A stretch of 64,000 bases of DNA from Diphasiastrum complanatum (GCA_029204225.1 CM055094.1:10525153-10589152); one strand, 5' to 3'. Counted from the first letter of the stretch, positions 14,101-29,800 are shown. Program-made: numbers and translations. The notes: generated from the letters alone by a model not told the origin.

Positions 14101-17100
14101 TAAGCAGGATCTTGAGGAGCTTTCCCTTACAATATGACATTGAGAGCTAAGCTAGGATGCATCTGTTGAGCTGTTTGGCATATATCTCATCGTAGCAGGA
14201 ACATCTCACATATCATAAGTGCAACACAGCGGGAGTCCTCATATATTATGGGCGAGCAAAGTGTGGTGGGCATGTCGTGAAACGGGCAGTGGTATTTCCT
14301 CTAATCTCATAGTATATCAAGCATTTGAAGATAAAATGCTCCTCGGACTCAGCCTCCCTCAACGGGCATAACTAGCATATTCATTCCTTTCTCGGAATAC
14401 CGTGGAACCTCCCAGTCTCAATAGCCAACGGATGTGATGAAACCCGAAGCTGGCCCAATGTGAATCTGAGGTGTGTGATAATCTTGAGCCCAAATACTTT
14501 TGCAAAACCGGGAACCCTACTATGTCCAACTCATGAAATGAGTCCAATAATAGGGCTTAACCCCCAACTGGCGTCGCCATGTACGATCAAGATATGCTCT
14601 GTATAGAAAGCGTCTGATATGTTGATGAGTACCCAAGGGCAGACCTGTAATAGAGATACCAAATGACTCAAGGAGGAGGTGGGATTTTGAGAAAACCATG
14701 ACAACCTATAGCCCTGATCATGAAGGTACTGATCCATTGCACTGTGAGATGACTCTCTCCAACTCGTCAATATATAGTCCATTGATTAGATTCCCAAAAA
14801 AAACTAATATATAGTTCATTGATTAGAATCCCAAAAAAAACTAAGTAGTCCTAAACAGAAATTGCTCTTTTTTGGAAAAAGTCATGATCTTTAAGATTGT
14901 AGGGAATTGGGAAGTTACATCATGTTAAAAGCCTTAAGTTATTGACAATATTAAATAGAGATGCAAATAGAAGAGGTGATGTAATGACTAATACAAAAAA
15001 CTTGTGAAGGTTCTAATCTCTTGTAGATAGCTTGTAACCTATCCTCACACAAATGTATAGCAATCCCATTCAACAAGCACAAATTCTCAACAACCAAATA
15101 CATTGGGAAGAACCAGTTTCCAAAAAAGAAAATTTCAATGAACATTTGTTTTCAAAAAGAAGATTCCAATCTAGAATCGATTTGGATCAATTCAAACGGG
15201 TGCAATTCAAGACTCTTTGTGACTATGATAATAAGATACTCATAAAAATAAGAATCGTAAATTCTAAAATGACAAGTTGAGATCCTATTTATATTAGTAT
15301 GGAGGCCCTTCAAGGAATCCTCCAAGAAGCTATCAAATTGGGGATGGCACATCCAAAAGGGTGATTAACAACAAGTCTCTAGAAGGTATTGCATGACATA
15401 CAACTGTAAAATGATAAATGGGTCCCAAAAGTAATCAATGAGACCATAACACTATTGTATGTTCATAATCTAGATGAACTTGACACCTTCAACGTCACAT
15501 TGATTGTCTTCAAAATCGATTGGGAGATGATGTCGAAGAAGTTTAGAATATTATGTGAGAGAAAGCCATGAACCTTGCTCTCACTTATGAGGAAAAAAAT
15601 AACAAATTTGAATCTTTATATTATTCTTTTGCGCAATCTTTTCTACAAAATTTGCTTCATCATTTTCTTATGGATGAGCTACTATCGGTGCCCTTTTATT
15701 CATATATTTGCCATGAGCCCTCTTTCCTCGTGTACAAGCCTAAAGGCCCTCCTTTATTCCATTTCATTTTATGTTGGCCAAAGGCTCTGGCCAAAGGCTC
15801 ACTAATACTAGTTAATTAGCTGGAATGGGGGTCCAAAAGAGGGCACACTATTTCCCTCCATGTTTTTGACTGTGTGTTCTCTACTCTCTAGAAGCTCCCT
15901 TTACAGGGCATTTGTTTGGAACAAATAAGGACTAGAGACACTCATTATTCAGCATAGAGTGTTGGCATTGCTTGAGCTTTTCATGGGAGAACTCATTGTT
16001 AATGCTTGTAGGGCTTTTTCTTGAAAAATTGAGAGGATGGTAATTATTCATGATTTTTTTCCTCTCCCTAGCCATTTTCTCTCTTTAAATCTACATAGAC
16101 ATTGTTATCCAAAACTTAATGGCACTTTATAGCTCAGTTATCGCACATTCCTAGCTCAAGATCCTGCCTTATAAGTTTCTTCACATTTTCGGCAATTCAT
16201 CTATTTTTTTCATACTTTGTGTCCTATTGTAAGATAATTTAGATCATTATGTCTCCTACAGTAAAACACTCCTAATGCACTATGCACGCTATAGATTAAA
16301 TGCTTTTGTTCAATTTAAATGGTCATCTAACAACTTATATGATATATACTTAACGTCCCAAACTTTAAATTAGCACTTGGATAGGACAAAACCCTTAAAG
16401 ACGCATGTAAAAAAGGTCAACAACATTTTAAAGTTTGTTTGAAACATAATAAACGTTTGAATGCTACACAGTCTTTGGCAGACATTGTACTTAGATTTCA
16501 ATGCTATTTAAAAGTATTTGCAATAATTGGCTAGTTATCTGATTTTTATCCATTTCTCAATGTTTTCATTACTTGTTAATTGCTCACCTTGCATGAATTC
16601 TGCTGGTTTTTGATGTGACCATATGATAGCCCACAGATGGTATCTAGCACTTTATAGTTCCTCATATGCAACCGGGCTAGAGAGGGCTAGAGAGGGCAAG
16701 GGATATGGTCTTCATGTTGGTTTCTTCGAAGTTGAAAGTGTTATGAACAGGAAAGTGTTACCAATGCATCTCCTTGATATTGCAGACCACAGAATGTCAT
16801 CGACTAAACTAATGACATAGGTCACAAGTTGGAGGTACAGAAGGATATAGAGTACATTCAGTTTTTCATATAAGCAAATTGAGGGATGCTTTGCACAACA
16901 TCGATAGCCCAGTCAAGGGACTGGATATAGTGCTAGAGTAAGATACTAGATGGTGGACCTAAGCACGTACTGAATCATTCATTGACTTAAATCAATCGCT
17001 TGCTAGGGTTTCTTGCCCTGATTTTGCTTCCAGGGCCTTTTTAGGAAATATACCTCTACTTTGGCCTGCTGAGACATAAACTGACCCCATTAGAATAGAA

Positions 17101-17807
17101 GGCGAATATGGACAGCAATGTGTAAGCCCATATATTGAGAAATGTGACACCAACAAAACTTTCTGGTCAGATTCAGATCCTAAAGGGTCAATACATTTCG
17201 AGAAGCAAGGGTCTCAAGGAAAGGAGGGTCAAACTGTCTAAGTTGCAAGAATCCCAAGCATGGCCGTGCTTGGGTAGACTGCATGGATGACAATGAGGGA
17301 GGGAGCAGCTATCATGGCAGCGTATGCAGTGGCCGGAGGATCTATGCATGAATAGTAGGACCATCAATGTGGGTACGCAATGAGACAAAGGGCCTGATCA
17401 GGGTGCTGAAAGCAGCGAGCTGTTTAAGACCAGATCAGGCACCAACCAACAGCCAATCCAAACAATGGCAGGCAGCTGAGGATCCCCATTCAACATGGGG
17501 CAGCAGACAGGTGGATCAGGCATGATTAGGGTTGTCTGTGAGAAAAATGGCTCAGTCATCAGGGACTGAACTGCAGCAAAAAAAGAAGAGAGCCTGATAA
17601 GAGTACGGATCCCAAAAGGATCAGCCCCATTCGAATTATAGCAGCATGCACAATCAGGTTCGATCATTTCTACATTATCTACTTCCATCAACAAGAAAAC
17701 TCGCCATCTAGATCAAGCCTAATATAAACATTGCCACAGTAGAAATTACATTAAGAAAGGTCACATAAGAATGAAACAACAAAAGTATCATCACAAAGGC
17801 ATGACTG

Positions 17808-17890
<83 letters not shown>

Positions 17891-20800
17891 CAGTCAAATT
17901 TTTGTACCCCATGCAACTTTGTCCTGAGCACTGTGGCATTCAGCGTGATATCGAGCCTGATGACTCTTGACTTTGTGAACAAAATTATTTTGTTTATTTG
18001 CTAGTGCCGCACTGATCTCCACAGACCTGCCAAAAGTAAACATGAAATACACTAAAAACAGTGTAGCATAACATGCACGAAAAACAAAGTGTAGTGTGAG
18101 ATTCATTCGTCTAAGTGATCACTGATGATGAGCCTAAGTTGCTGCCTAACTCATTTGAAGATGCACCTCAATACCAAGCTTGGATGGATGCAATGGAAGA
18201 AGATAGGGCAACAAGTGCAACTTGTGAAGCCATTTGGCTTCGACAAATTCTTTGAGAAATTGAGGAGTTCCAAAGAGATGCAACTACTATCTTATGTGAT
18301 GATTTGAGTTGTATTTCCATTTATAAAAACCCTATTCTTCATGGAAAAATGAAGCACATTGAAGTGCATTATTACTTTATAAGAGAAAATACTCAAGCTA
18401 GAGAAGTAGAGCCTTATTGTTCTACAAATGATCAAGTAGTTGATATATTCACAAAGGGACGTACCAATTATAATACCAACAAAGACAAATTCTGGAAGGT
18501 TTGATCAATGTTGGGGTTCATGAAAACAAACTTGTTATTAAGGAGCAGTATTAAAAACACCTATGTTTAAGTTTGATATTCTTTTAGAGGCCCCCCTACA
18601 AGGTTCATATTTTGTATTCTCTCTCTAGAAGGGACTTTGGATGTTAAAGTCTTGTGTAACTTATGTAGCTCATGCTTTTTGGCCTTTGGGTTTCCAATTG
18701 GTGGTTGGAGGTCCAGTTTGAGCACCAACTGTGCCTCCATTTGTAGTACTCTTGAAGATGAAGAAAGTAACATTCATTCAATCAAGCTCATCGTAACTTC
18801 TTCTCTTTTGTTGTCCCATTGTCTTTGTGATTGTTATTTCTCTCTGCAACTAGATTAAGGTTGAATGTTTCTAGTTTTCCCATAATAAGAAGGAATACTC
18901 CATCCAAATATCACAGATTGTTAACTAAGCGGCACAAAATTAGTATACAAAAAGGTCAAAACGTTGTCCTGGAGTGCTAGTTTCAAGTAGAAAGCTAATT
19001 AAAGCATTAAGCCCTTGCTAATTCAACTCGATATAGATAATTGCCTATTGATGTGCCTAAGAGTTCGTGTTGCATGTCCACATCCACCAAATTAGCCAAT
19101 TATAACATAAACCACAAAACATGCACAATTGGCAATACCTCTATTTTAATGCTTGGAAAAAGTATTAAAAAAAAACCTACGTGTATTTCAAGGTCTGGTA
19201 AATTGCAGGAGCAGTTGCCTTGATATAATCGAGTATATTCCTTGCACAAGTGCCTGTACCTCCCCCTATTTCATAAATCTGGAACAAATTATCACACATG
19301 CAAAACAAGCAACAACATCTGAGACTAATTGTTATCAATAAGCATCTCCTATGAGTGGCGATAACTTAAATGTTATTACTAGTTAGCATAAAGTGACGTC
19401 TACAATCTCTCTCAAATGCTCAAATGCTCAAATGCTCAAAAGTATATCTTGTTGAGCTTCTAAAAAACATTTTCAGCGAATACAAAACCCTCTCGGAGAA
19501 CAAGAAATACAAACCATATGGAAACTAGAAACAACACATTTCCACTTTCATGATTAACCAACAAAATACTTACAATATATTATATGGGGACAAGGAAGAG
19601 TGAAGAGTTGGAGAGGAAGAGCCTAAGGTATCAAAAATACAGTGAAAATAGCTTAGAAAGTTTTAGGAACCAATGCGAGCCACAATGCATCATTTTTCCT
19701 TGTGGTGTGGGAGACACACGTGCAAAATACGGAACACTCCTCTACAAGGGGGAAATGTCTTTCCAATAACATTATTCATAAACATTTCCCAAATATATAG
19801 AGCTAGAGAAATGAGTTTTCCCAAATAAGAAATGCCTCCTACTTATACTATTTTGGAGCTCAATTTAAGCCACCAAGATGCCATATATGTGCTCCAACCA
19901 ATCCAAGCCATCATCTTCCTAATACACTTTGGGGAATGTTCCTCCATCCATATTGACCCTCGATCAAGGTCCACCAAGATGGATGGTATAGATTACTTCT
20001 AAAAGTGTGCAACCAATAGGAAGTGAGATATGTGCATGTCAAGTGCCGAGTAGCTTCTAGAAACCTCATGTAAATGTGGAGGACCAAATTTTGGTTTAGA
20101 CCAAGCGGTCTTTAAGTGTTTGGCACTTGGCCTGCATTAGGGTTTGGCATATTGCTTCACATTTGGCACATAGCTTCTCATACAAGCTTGAATGCCATGC
20201 AACTTGTGGTTGATAGAATAATTTGAGAAAACATTTAAAGTGGGCCCAAGGGTACACGGTAGTTCAACAAATTGTGACGATTGATAAGACTACAAAATGG
20301 AGTGAACAAGGTCAACACTGAACAAGGAAAATGAAGACGTGATTGTGCAAGGTCAAGAGATCACTTAAATTGTATATCATTTTGTGAATATGTTTTCAGA
20401 TGACGATATTGTGAATTGTTAGAATGTCATGAATGTACTTTTGCCATAGTGAGAAAGAAGCAATTGCAGTGCAGCTAAATGTCAACTTCTGGGGGACAAA
20501 TATGTAGGCCAAACTGTTTAGAGTATCCATTATAGTACGATTTTTGTAACTTGATAACTGACCCTCCTTGCACTGATTTTGAAAACACGATATGTCAATA
20601 TTGTCACGTTAAGGAACTACACTGGCTATGTTTCATTTTAATCCAAAATAAGGAAAGTTAGCTGGAAAATGGCATTTCCTGAAGTGGAATGCATGGGGCA
20701 ATTGAGAAGGATGAAGAAATGGATGTCGTATAAAGCTAAGGTGAGGCTAGAAATGTGAAGACGATGAGAGATTGGAGGGGAGAGGCTGCTTTGAGAGAGC

Positions 20801-23800
20801 TACACTTCTGAATTTTGATCCATTTTTTTAATTCTGCTAGGGAAAATTGAAAGCACATGCATTTGTAAATAGACTTAAGCAAGTTTATGAATGTAAAACG
20901 ATATGAATTGAGTGCAGATACTAAGTGGTCGGGACTGATTTTGAAGAATACTAAGGGCATGAGTGAGAGTAGAGTTTTGCAAATGAGCTTGGAAAATTTT
21001 GTAGCTCAAATCTTACTCTTTACTATTATTATCTGTATTCTGTTATCATTTATTGGTTTCTTTGATGGAAGCTGAGGTGAAAGCAGTAATTTATATCATG
21101 TTCTTGTGATGATTGGATGGTGGTTTGGTTTATGTGTCATTGTAGGTAATCTCTAATCGTAGTGTGCCAGTAAAATTTGTGTGTTAAAGAGCATCCAGTT
21201 TAGAGGTCAAATTTGCAGGTAATTGCCTTGAATAACTATAATAGTTTAGTTACTTTGCAAACTGTTATGGCCATATTCGGTTAAGGACCTGGAATAGTCC
21301 TAATATGGTAGACCGGCCCTCCAGTATTCGAGATTATTGGTCACGCCTAGATTTTATTCCACATCGACCTTGAGAGGACCCAGACACTCTAATTGAGACA
21401 TATGGAGTAGTGCATGTACGTGTGATTGATATAGGCAGGAGGTATGCATGTAGAGCTGTAACCTATTTATAGTTTTGACCTGCATGGGAATTGCATGTGC
21501 TCATGCATAGGATCCTACTCTCTATATATTGAGGTAATGATTATTCTGTCGATGACTTGGTCTAGGTTACCTGATGAGCTCTTCTCCTCTTGCTACCACA
21601 TGGCATGGCTTGGGGGCTAGATCCAGGAGGATTCTCCAAGAGGGATCTAGGATTGGTTGGGTGGTTTTGCTCCACAGTCTCTCTTGTGTTTTCCTGTCCT
21701 CATCTTAGGGGTTTTCCCTAGTGGTCTTTACACAAACACTTTTGCGAATTCTTGGCAAGGGTGCTGGTTCTATTGCTGAATTTAGCAAAAAACTCTCAGG
21801 GTGGATGGTTGGCTGCTAACCAATATAATTAGATTCTTAGAAAGACCCTATGGATAGGTTCTACTGGGTTGCTCGTATAGCAAATCAGCTTCACAGGCAG
21901 CATTGAAGACTTCTTTAATGAGATCACAAACAGCCTGGCTGAGTAGCTGATGGACTTTTCTCGTTTGAGGCATAGATTATACACATCCCTGAATAACTTT
22001 CTGCTCAAATTTGTGCAGAATTGTTAATCTCTATACTCCATGCAGGTATATTTGATTTTGTTGACACTACACATCTATTGACAGTCGATAGTGTCGAACT
22101 GTTGATTCTGTAGAATCTTAAAACAATTGATTTGTTGAATGCCGTGGGTGGTAACTTCATGCTCTTCAATTGAGGAAGTGTTGAACTCTATCGAATAGAG
22201 ATTTTTGTTGATTAAAGACTAAAGCTGATTAATTTCCATTTAATATGTGATGTTGAATCCATAAATAGTGTGTCACACCTACTGTCTCGGGAAACTACCC
22301 ATGTATCTTTCGACTTGAAATCTTGAAATTCCTTTTGACACTCAATCTGGATGTGTAAGGTCCTCATACAAGAAGATGCGAGTGCCTCACAAGTACCCTC
22401 TCATACAAAGTGCAACTAAAGGTGCAGCAATCATCAAAAACTAATGACAAAAGTAAAGGCCTCCTCGATGTGATAGATTGCATCATCAAGGCCAGGTTCA
22501 CAATGCCCTCCCTACACAAATGCCGCTTCTCTACATTATTCGATTCTATAAACTAGACGAACGTCAAGTACTTAGAGAGAATGGCACGTAGCACTTGAAT
22601 GCTATTGGAAATTTAGAAGTGGAATTAGTAGCAAAACCTCAAACCACATCAAATTACTATCACGGATCATTATTGCAGAAACTTAAGCTTTCTCTATCAA
22701 ATATAATTGTACATTGCTCTGAGCATAACACGAAGTTTTTAACCAAGAGCATATTTTATTTAGAATCAATGTATTTACCATCCTGGTGTATTCCAAAATG
22801 CAATCTCATGACTGTAGACATTCTTTTGTACAACATCATGAATTAATCTGATGACCACAGTTCATCGGCTGGTTCTCCTTTGAAATCCCAACTTATTGCA
22901 ACCAGAAAAGTATCAAATGGACTCAACAAAATTGATACATCTACAAAGCATGTGAGAGATTGTAAGTATCGTCACAACATTTGCAGGAAAAATGTCCGAA
23001 GCATATGAATTTCAATCGAAAGTCTTTTCGCATGATCAACAACAAAGGTGTGACCAAGCTCTACAGCTGACTTTTTAATATCACTTCAGATGGTAATAAG
23101 TTTGGGATCTTTACACAACGGAATTGATATTCTTTCTGTAAGCAACTTTGGAAAACAAATCAATGAAGATTAATCACTCACCATGAGTGGCAGCTTTGAG
23201 TCATGACAACGAAGAATGTATTCTCCAATCGCATATGCATACCATGGCTGACAAAGACAAATGGACAAACATTATCCACCATTACAAGAAGAAACTCCCT
23301 TAAACAGCTAGACCTTGAATGAAAATAAGGTTTGGAGCATTTCTATTTTATCACACAAATGTGTAAACAAAATAAGAATATTTTATTGCTTCAAGCAAAG
23401 AGCTCAGATAAAAACATGTTCAACAATCAAGCAAAAGGTGTTCCAAGAATTATGTTTGCCGACTGCATGCCTGAGTCTCTCTTCAACTATGTCCGACTAC
23501 CATAATAAACCAAATTCAGAAGCTAACCAAATAAGTAGCCCCAAACAGTTTTTGACCCGGAGTGCTGCCCCGGAACAGGGGTTTTTTTTAATGCAAATTG
23601 TAGGAAATTTTATGGGGGATCTAATGGTAATTTTAAAAAAAAAAAATTAAACACTATAGGCACACTACTTTTGTCAGATACTATTATTCTAATTGTTTTT
23701 ATAGCCAAAAAACAGTATATACTGATTAATATACTGTTTATATGATTATACACACACACAATATATGTACATACATATAATATATATTAAAAAAAAGAGA

Positions 23801-26800
23801 ATTTGAACGCGTTTCGGGCAGCGTTTTGCTGTCTGGAACGCTCCCATTCCGGAACAAGCATTCTGAAACAAGGGGCCCTGGAACGCGTTCCGGGCCAACT
23901 CTAGCTGGAAAGTTTAAAGCATGCCTCTAAAGATTGGCGAGTAAGTCTCAAATTGCTTTTCTCAAGTATTGAAATGAATTATTTCCAAATCTTAATGGTG
24001 TTGCCAAAGCCAAATCCTTATGAGGTACAATAATGTAAGTGGAGTACATCTACATAAGCTCAGATCTGTACGACATCCTTGAAAGATTGAAGCACATTTC
24101 ATTAGCATTCGTTTCGATAATCGGCCAGCAAACCTAGGATGAACTACTAGAGGGCAAGTTTAGAATCGAACGATGGAACCTTATTCCATAAATCCATAAA
24201 TTCCTAGAGATAAGAGTCCTCATTGTGTAATTGATAAACTTATGATAGTAATCTAAATCCTCTACAACCACAAACGAGTTTCTGAAAGATTCCATGAAGC
24301 CTTCCTATGTAGTGGGTTTAGGTTGCACATTGCCACCATGATGAAGCTTTTCTACAAAAAAACAAAACCACGCTCTAGATCTTCTTTTCTTCTAGAACAC
24401 CATGAAAACTGAAATGATTCACCTTGTCATGATTATGGACTATCCAACATGTGTTAAACCGACATGCAGTGCAAGAATCACTTTTTACGTAAAACTGCCT
24501 ATCGAATTGAAAACTCACTTTTTGATTGTATTTTACATAAACTATATTCAGGCATGAAATTCCATTCATAGAACTACTATAACTCACCAGAACATAGTGA
24601 TTGACATAAAAATGATTTCACTTCTGCGATAAAGCAACCTACTTCTTAATTTTCCAACAGACAATCAGAACATTTCAAAAATTTGCCAATTTTTTAATTA
24701 ATAATGCCAAACTTCCGATGATCATAACTTTTGCTATAGAGCACCAAATTGGACACTGTAAAGCATAGTACAGAGGGAGGTGAGGCTAGCAAGAGGGCTG
24801 CCACGTAAGCACAGGTCGTACTGGTCACACGTGTGAGCAGTAAAGGCTTCAAATTCCAGTAGGAGGGTGCACTTTTTCAAAGTCGTATTCTCAAAAATCA
24901 CTTCTAGGCTTCGCATGGCATCTAATAGACATTACAAGTAGTCTATTTAGGTTCATTAGAGACCTATAGAAGCTTCAATCAAACCCAGCAATGGTTTGTA
25001 GGCTCAGATCAAGCAAAAATTGCTTCCAAGGAGGGTGGCAAGCATGAAAAGTTCAATTGATTGTTGCTTAAGCCTCCAAGCACCAAAACAAGTATGTGAG
25101 GGCTTGAATCTCAACCCACCTTTCAGCTTGTATACTGATCCATAGGGCTTCAGGTTCTATAAAAAGAGTTATTCATGCCCAAAAAATCACAAAAGTACAC
25201 TTATTTTTTGATGTTTCAAGGGCCCATACAGTACCAACAACTTACTAAACCCACTCACAGCCAGTAGATAGCTTCAATACATCTCTAAGAATGCGCATGC
25301 AAAGTTTATGGCTTGGAAAATGATTCATTCTATCAAAAAAGTGAAAAAATCATCAAAGAACCTTATTTTTTGACCATTTTTCGACTTTTCAACATGTTCA
25401 AATGGATCTTAACCACATGCAAGTGCAATCAAACCCTAGTCACCTCAAGTCGACCTCATGAAAGTACTGAAAGTTTTGATCTAGGCCAATATTGACTCTT
25501 ACTAATCCTTTCTAGCAAAAACCATCAAAGTTTGACCAAAACACAATCAAGATCCGATATCGATGGCATAACTAGCATGCAATCATTAGAACATGTCATA
25601 ATGACTAAAAGCAGGAGGTACTTTCCTGAAAATCATTAACATAAAGTATGTTCGGCAAATTTCAAGCTAAAACAGTGAATAATAGTCAAAAACCATCTTT
25701 GGCAACTGAATTCCAGAATCTAGATGTGGAGTAGGGCGTGTTTCTATAGGTATATATATACCCTAGGAGCCTAGGAATATTCCTTCCAAAACCCTAATGC
25801 TTTACTATAATCAAATTCAATTGTTATTGATACTCCTCTGCATGCATGTAGCCGTCAAACACCATGCACTGCTCCACATGTCCTAATTGGAGTGCCTAGG
25901 CTATCACAAGGTTATCAATCACATTTTTGGCCTAGTTCGGAATGACGAGGCATAACTAATAAACTCGTACCTTGAAGTGTCCAATATCCATGTCAAGGAT
26001 TTTTCCGAATCCTCTGTACTGGACATGGATGTAACACAAACATTCTCCATACAAAGATATAAGTCAAGATGGTCGCTACTGGGTGGGAGGGCATGTATAT
26101 GAGATTCTTCATGGCCTAGCGTGAATAATTGTAAGGCTTTATAGCAAGATAACTAAGGTGCTACGGCTGATTCAAAGCGGATGATACAATAGAGCGATAT
26201 GTTTCATAGCTTCGGAAGACAAGGGCTTTATCTAAGTATCATGACAAGTTCACATAGTTGTCTTATTTTTTTCCAGATCTTCCTAATGAGAACATTTATT
26301 CACTATATGTAGTAGGATTGCAGGGACCATCAAACATGACATTGACTCTTCCCAACCTGCTTCACCGTGTAAGATAATGTCTCTTGCTGCTACATTACCC
26401 AGATCAACAAATATCTAAGGCTGCAAAAACACCAGTCCACCATGGTGTGCTTCTATTGTTCCTACACCTTTATATGATACTGCTATTGCTAGATCGACCC
26501 TTGTTACATATCCTAAGTTCTTAAGATGGTGTAGCTGAGACGGGATGACCATACAAGGGACCCATACTTTAGCTCAAAACTTTATGTATAGATCATAGAG
26601 GGGCAGCAGAGTTTTCAAAGCCTTCATGTTCTTCTACGTAGAGAACCATGAATAGCTAGCTTAGGCCACTTACGCTCACCACGTGGTACCAAAACTTATG
26701 ATCTTATGGGATGTAAGTCATGCAACGAGTTCAACGCTTTGAGAGATATTTATAGTACTCATTCTTTCTTAAGTAGTCACATCATGGCATGCATCTACGT

Positions 26801-29800
26801 TGTTCCAGAGGAGGCATCCCATGCATAAAGTGTGGAGGTCGCTTATTTCCCCCACTTTCAAGAGTACATATAGTACCACATTGGAGAGTTCATGACGAAG
26901 GCTGATCTTTATATTACTCCCCTTGAGAGGTATGATATCAATGATCATTTTGCATGTTGATCGGTTTGCTTGAATATGAGAGGTTCATTGAACCTAGCAT
27001 AGCAACGATTTCTTTTATTCGGGATGGGCACAAGCATTCATTTCATCATATTGACTTAGTAGGAATACTAAATTGTTTTTGGTAAGTGTGGTTTTGGAAA
27101 ACATTTCCAGGTGAGAAACACGGATCCCCTTGGAAATGGGAAATGAGAAACAAGAAACGGGATTTGGAAATTGAGAAACACCATGGGATCATATTGGGGT
27201 AGTTTGTTTTGAAATTGCACCATTGATTGAAATAGGACAATTGTAATGAACTCCATGGATTCAATATCGTAACTACTTCATGCCAATAATATGCTAACTC
27301 TTATTTCCCAAGCAGAAAAACCCATTTACCCACTAGAAAGCGAGTTTCCCTTGCACAAAAGTGCTTCAATATGATTCTGTTTGGGTAAATGATGTTGGGG
27401 AAACAATTTCCCACTCAATAAACATCATTTCAAAAAATTCTCATTCATGTCGTCCACATAAATTTCCCATGATGGGAAAATGTGGATATGAGGAAAAATG
27501 TTTCCCCGTACAAAAACATTGAGAAATGACTTTGTCCAATACTATGGCTTGAAGCCTCTCCAATGCCTATGTTGCAACTATACTACATGTGTCCATGCAG
27601 GCACATTAGTATCCGGATGTATCATAGCCACATCCTCTTCCTCAAGCAATTAGTTTCTCATTGCCATGATATTGCCATAATTTTGATGACTCTCAAATTA
27701 ACCAGCGCATTGATCTCATTCAAAGAAGCAGCCCAAGTTTTGAGGTTGTCAAACTAGATGACTAGGTTTGGAGCAGGTTGAGATTCAACGCCATGTATCT
27801 AATAGTTTACAATGAGGATTGATAATTTCTAGACAAACTCCATTTGGTGCTCTTGTGCTAGTTCAAACAAGAAAAGGTGAATGTTTAGGCATTGATAATT
27901 GAATTCTCAAAAAATGTTCTACCAATGATCAACATCCTATTCCACATACAGAGGACTTATTTGATCGGTTGGGCAAAGATCCTATATTCTCAAAAAGAGA
28001 TCTCAAGTCAAGCTATAATTAGATATGCACTCAACCATAAGTATAAGAATTCCTTTCAAATGAAATCAAGTTTCTATTACCAATGACCATGAATGATCCA
28101 AATGGTGTGTGGGATGAAGTTACATAGAGTTCAGTGTCTCATCAAATTTGGTCCAAATGTCCCAGGTCCTTTTCCACACAAGAAGGATCACATCTCATTG
28201 ATTATTGTTCATGAGGCACATAGACCTATTTAGCTATATGATATCCAAGTACATTGCAAGTCTAGATAATGAATACACTAAATGAGTCACTATGTGGAAT
28301 GCATTGTATTTAGCAAAAATAAATTATAACAAGATCGTGATAACATATGAAGTATTGACGCGACATAGTCGATGAATTCTAAGAAGTCATGATGTCGATA
28401 TGGATACAAAATCATATCTCCAACAAAAGGAATGTCAAATGTCCAAAAATGAAATATAACAATGAAGGGTAATATGATGTGTAGCAATCTCACAATCTTG
28501 CTTGAGCATTATCTTTGTTTGAGAGCTCTCTAGATGTGAATTTGAACTAGTACAAATTATTGAACCCAACTTTTACATTACAATCGACAAGGTCGGATGA
28601 CCATTACACATATGTAAATGTTCATCTTTGAGCAAATAGAAAAAGTAATTGATATGACACCAACCTGGAAGACTTCCACAGGAGTAAACCAAGAAATGTC
28701 ATTTTGCCGATATAAGTTGTCAAGATATTTCATGTAAGCTTTACGACCTGAGAAGAATAATTCACAATTGAATTTTTCCTCTATTCTACAAAATCCATCA
28801 TACATATAGAAAGGGATAATCAATTGCTATCAACCTCTAAAGTAAAACCAAACTAAAGCGTAAAAGAACAATTGCATTGAACTTGGAGTCGGCTAGGGAA
28901 TCTAGAAGAGTTTCACAAATGATCCCTTAGGGCTTTTTTGTGATCTAAAACATATCATTACAAAAACATATAACACATGAAATTGTAATGATTAATGAAA
29001 ATGAAAATTGTAACCTCTTGCATGATAGCAAAATTCATAACAAAAGAGAGATCCTTGTAATATATCAAAAATCTATTACAGAAAATTGTTTAATATTATC
29101 ATCACCCTATTTTAAGAAAAGCAAACCTTCCAATAGAGTTTCATCCATGGAATACACAATCCAAAGACCTCATGTTTTCACACTCTTTAGCCATGTAGGC
29201 ATCTCAAATTTTGGCTTTAGTATAATATTCTACTAAAGCCAAATCTAGAGAATATAACAAAATAATCTGACAAATGAGACATGTAAACTATAAGCCAACA
29301 CCAACACAACCATGCAAAAGAGATCATGACAATGAAATAAACAATAACATGCATTATGCTCATTAACACGCAAACTTTTCTTTCAAAAAAACATAAAATT
29401 TTTAGGTCCGCCATTTTGGAATGATGAAGGTCCAAAATGCCATTCCGAAGTAGAAAGTTATCAATGTCTAATATTGATAAATCTAACTATAATTACACAA
29501 GACATTGGAAACACACATCATAACATTTGAAGCATTGAACCTTACCTTCAAAAACATTGAATTGTAGAGGCTCTCTTAAAGCTCCAACAACTTCAAACTT
29601 ATTAGAAAAATAACCAACCATGGGATCATACAAAGCAGCACCTATGAAGTTTCTAACCTGTCAAGAAAATCACAAGATGTCAAAAAAGCTCAAAAAAATG
29701 TCATTACTAAATGAAACACCCATGAAAACGAATTTTCTACCAACAACAAGTTGGTCATCAAATAACTTGAATTTAAGCTTAATCCACAACTAGAGTCTCC

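Larger units (their letters stand above)
8450..14137 (-). mobile_element. Decayed Ty3/gypsy LTR retrotransposon, nested in LINE copy 3
   Basis: Order on the minus strand: LTR (13689-14137), tRNA-Met primer site (13677-13688), about 1.6 kb of leader, gag with CCHC knuckle, protease, reverse transcriptase, RNase H, integrase, LTR remnant (8450-8760). The reverse transcriptase, RNase H, integrase order is that of Ty3/gypsy (Metaviridae). Frames are broken throughout and the RT catalytic motif is mutated. It lies entirely in methyltransferase intron 7 in sense orientation to that gene. Confidence 0.9.

Noticed and set aside
17751-17982. ORFs of Ser-Leu and His-Thr runs
   Set aside because: Translations of a (GT)n(GA)n microsatellite.
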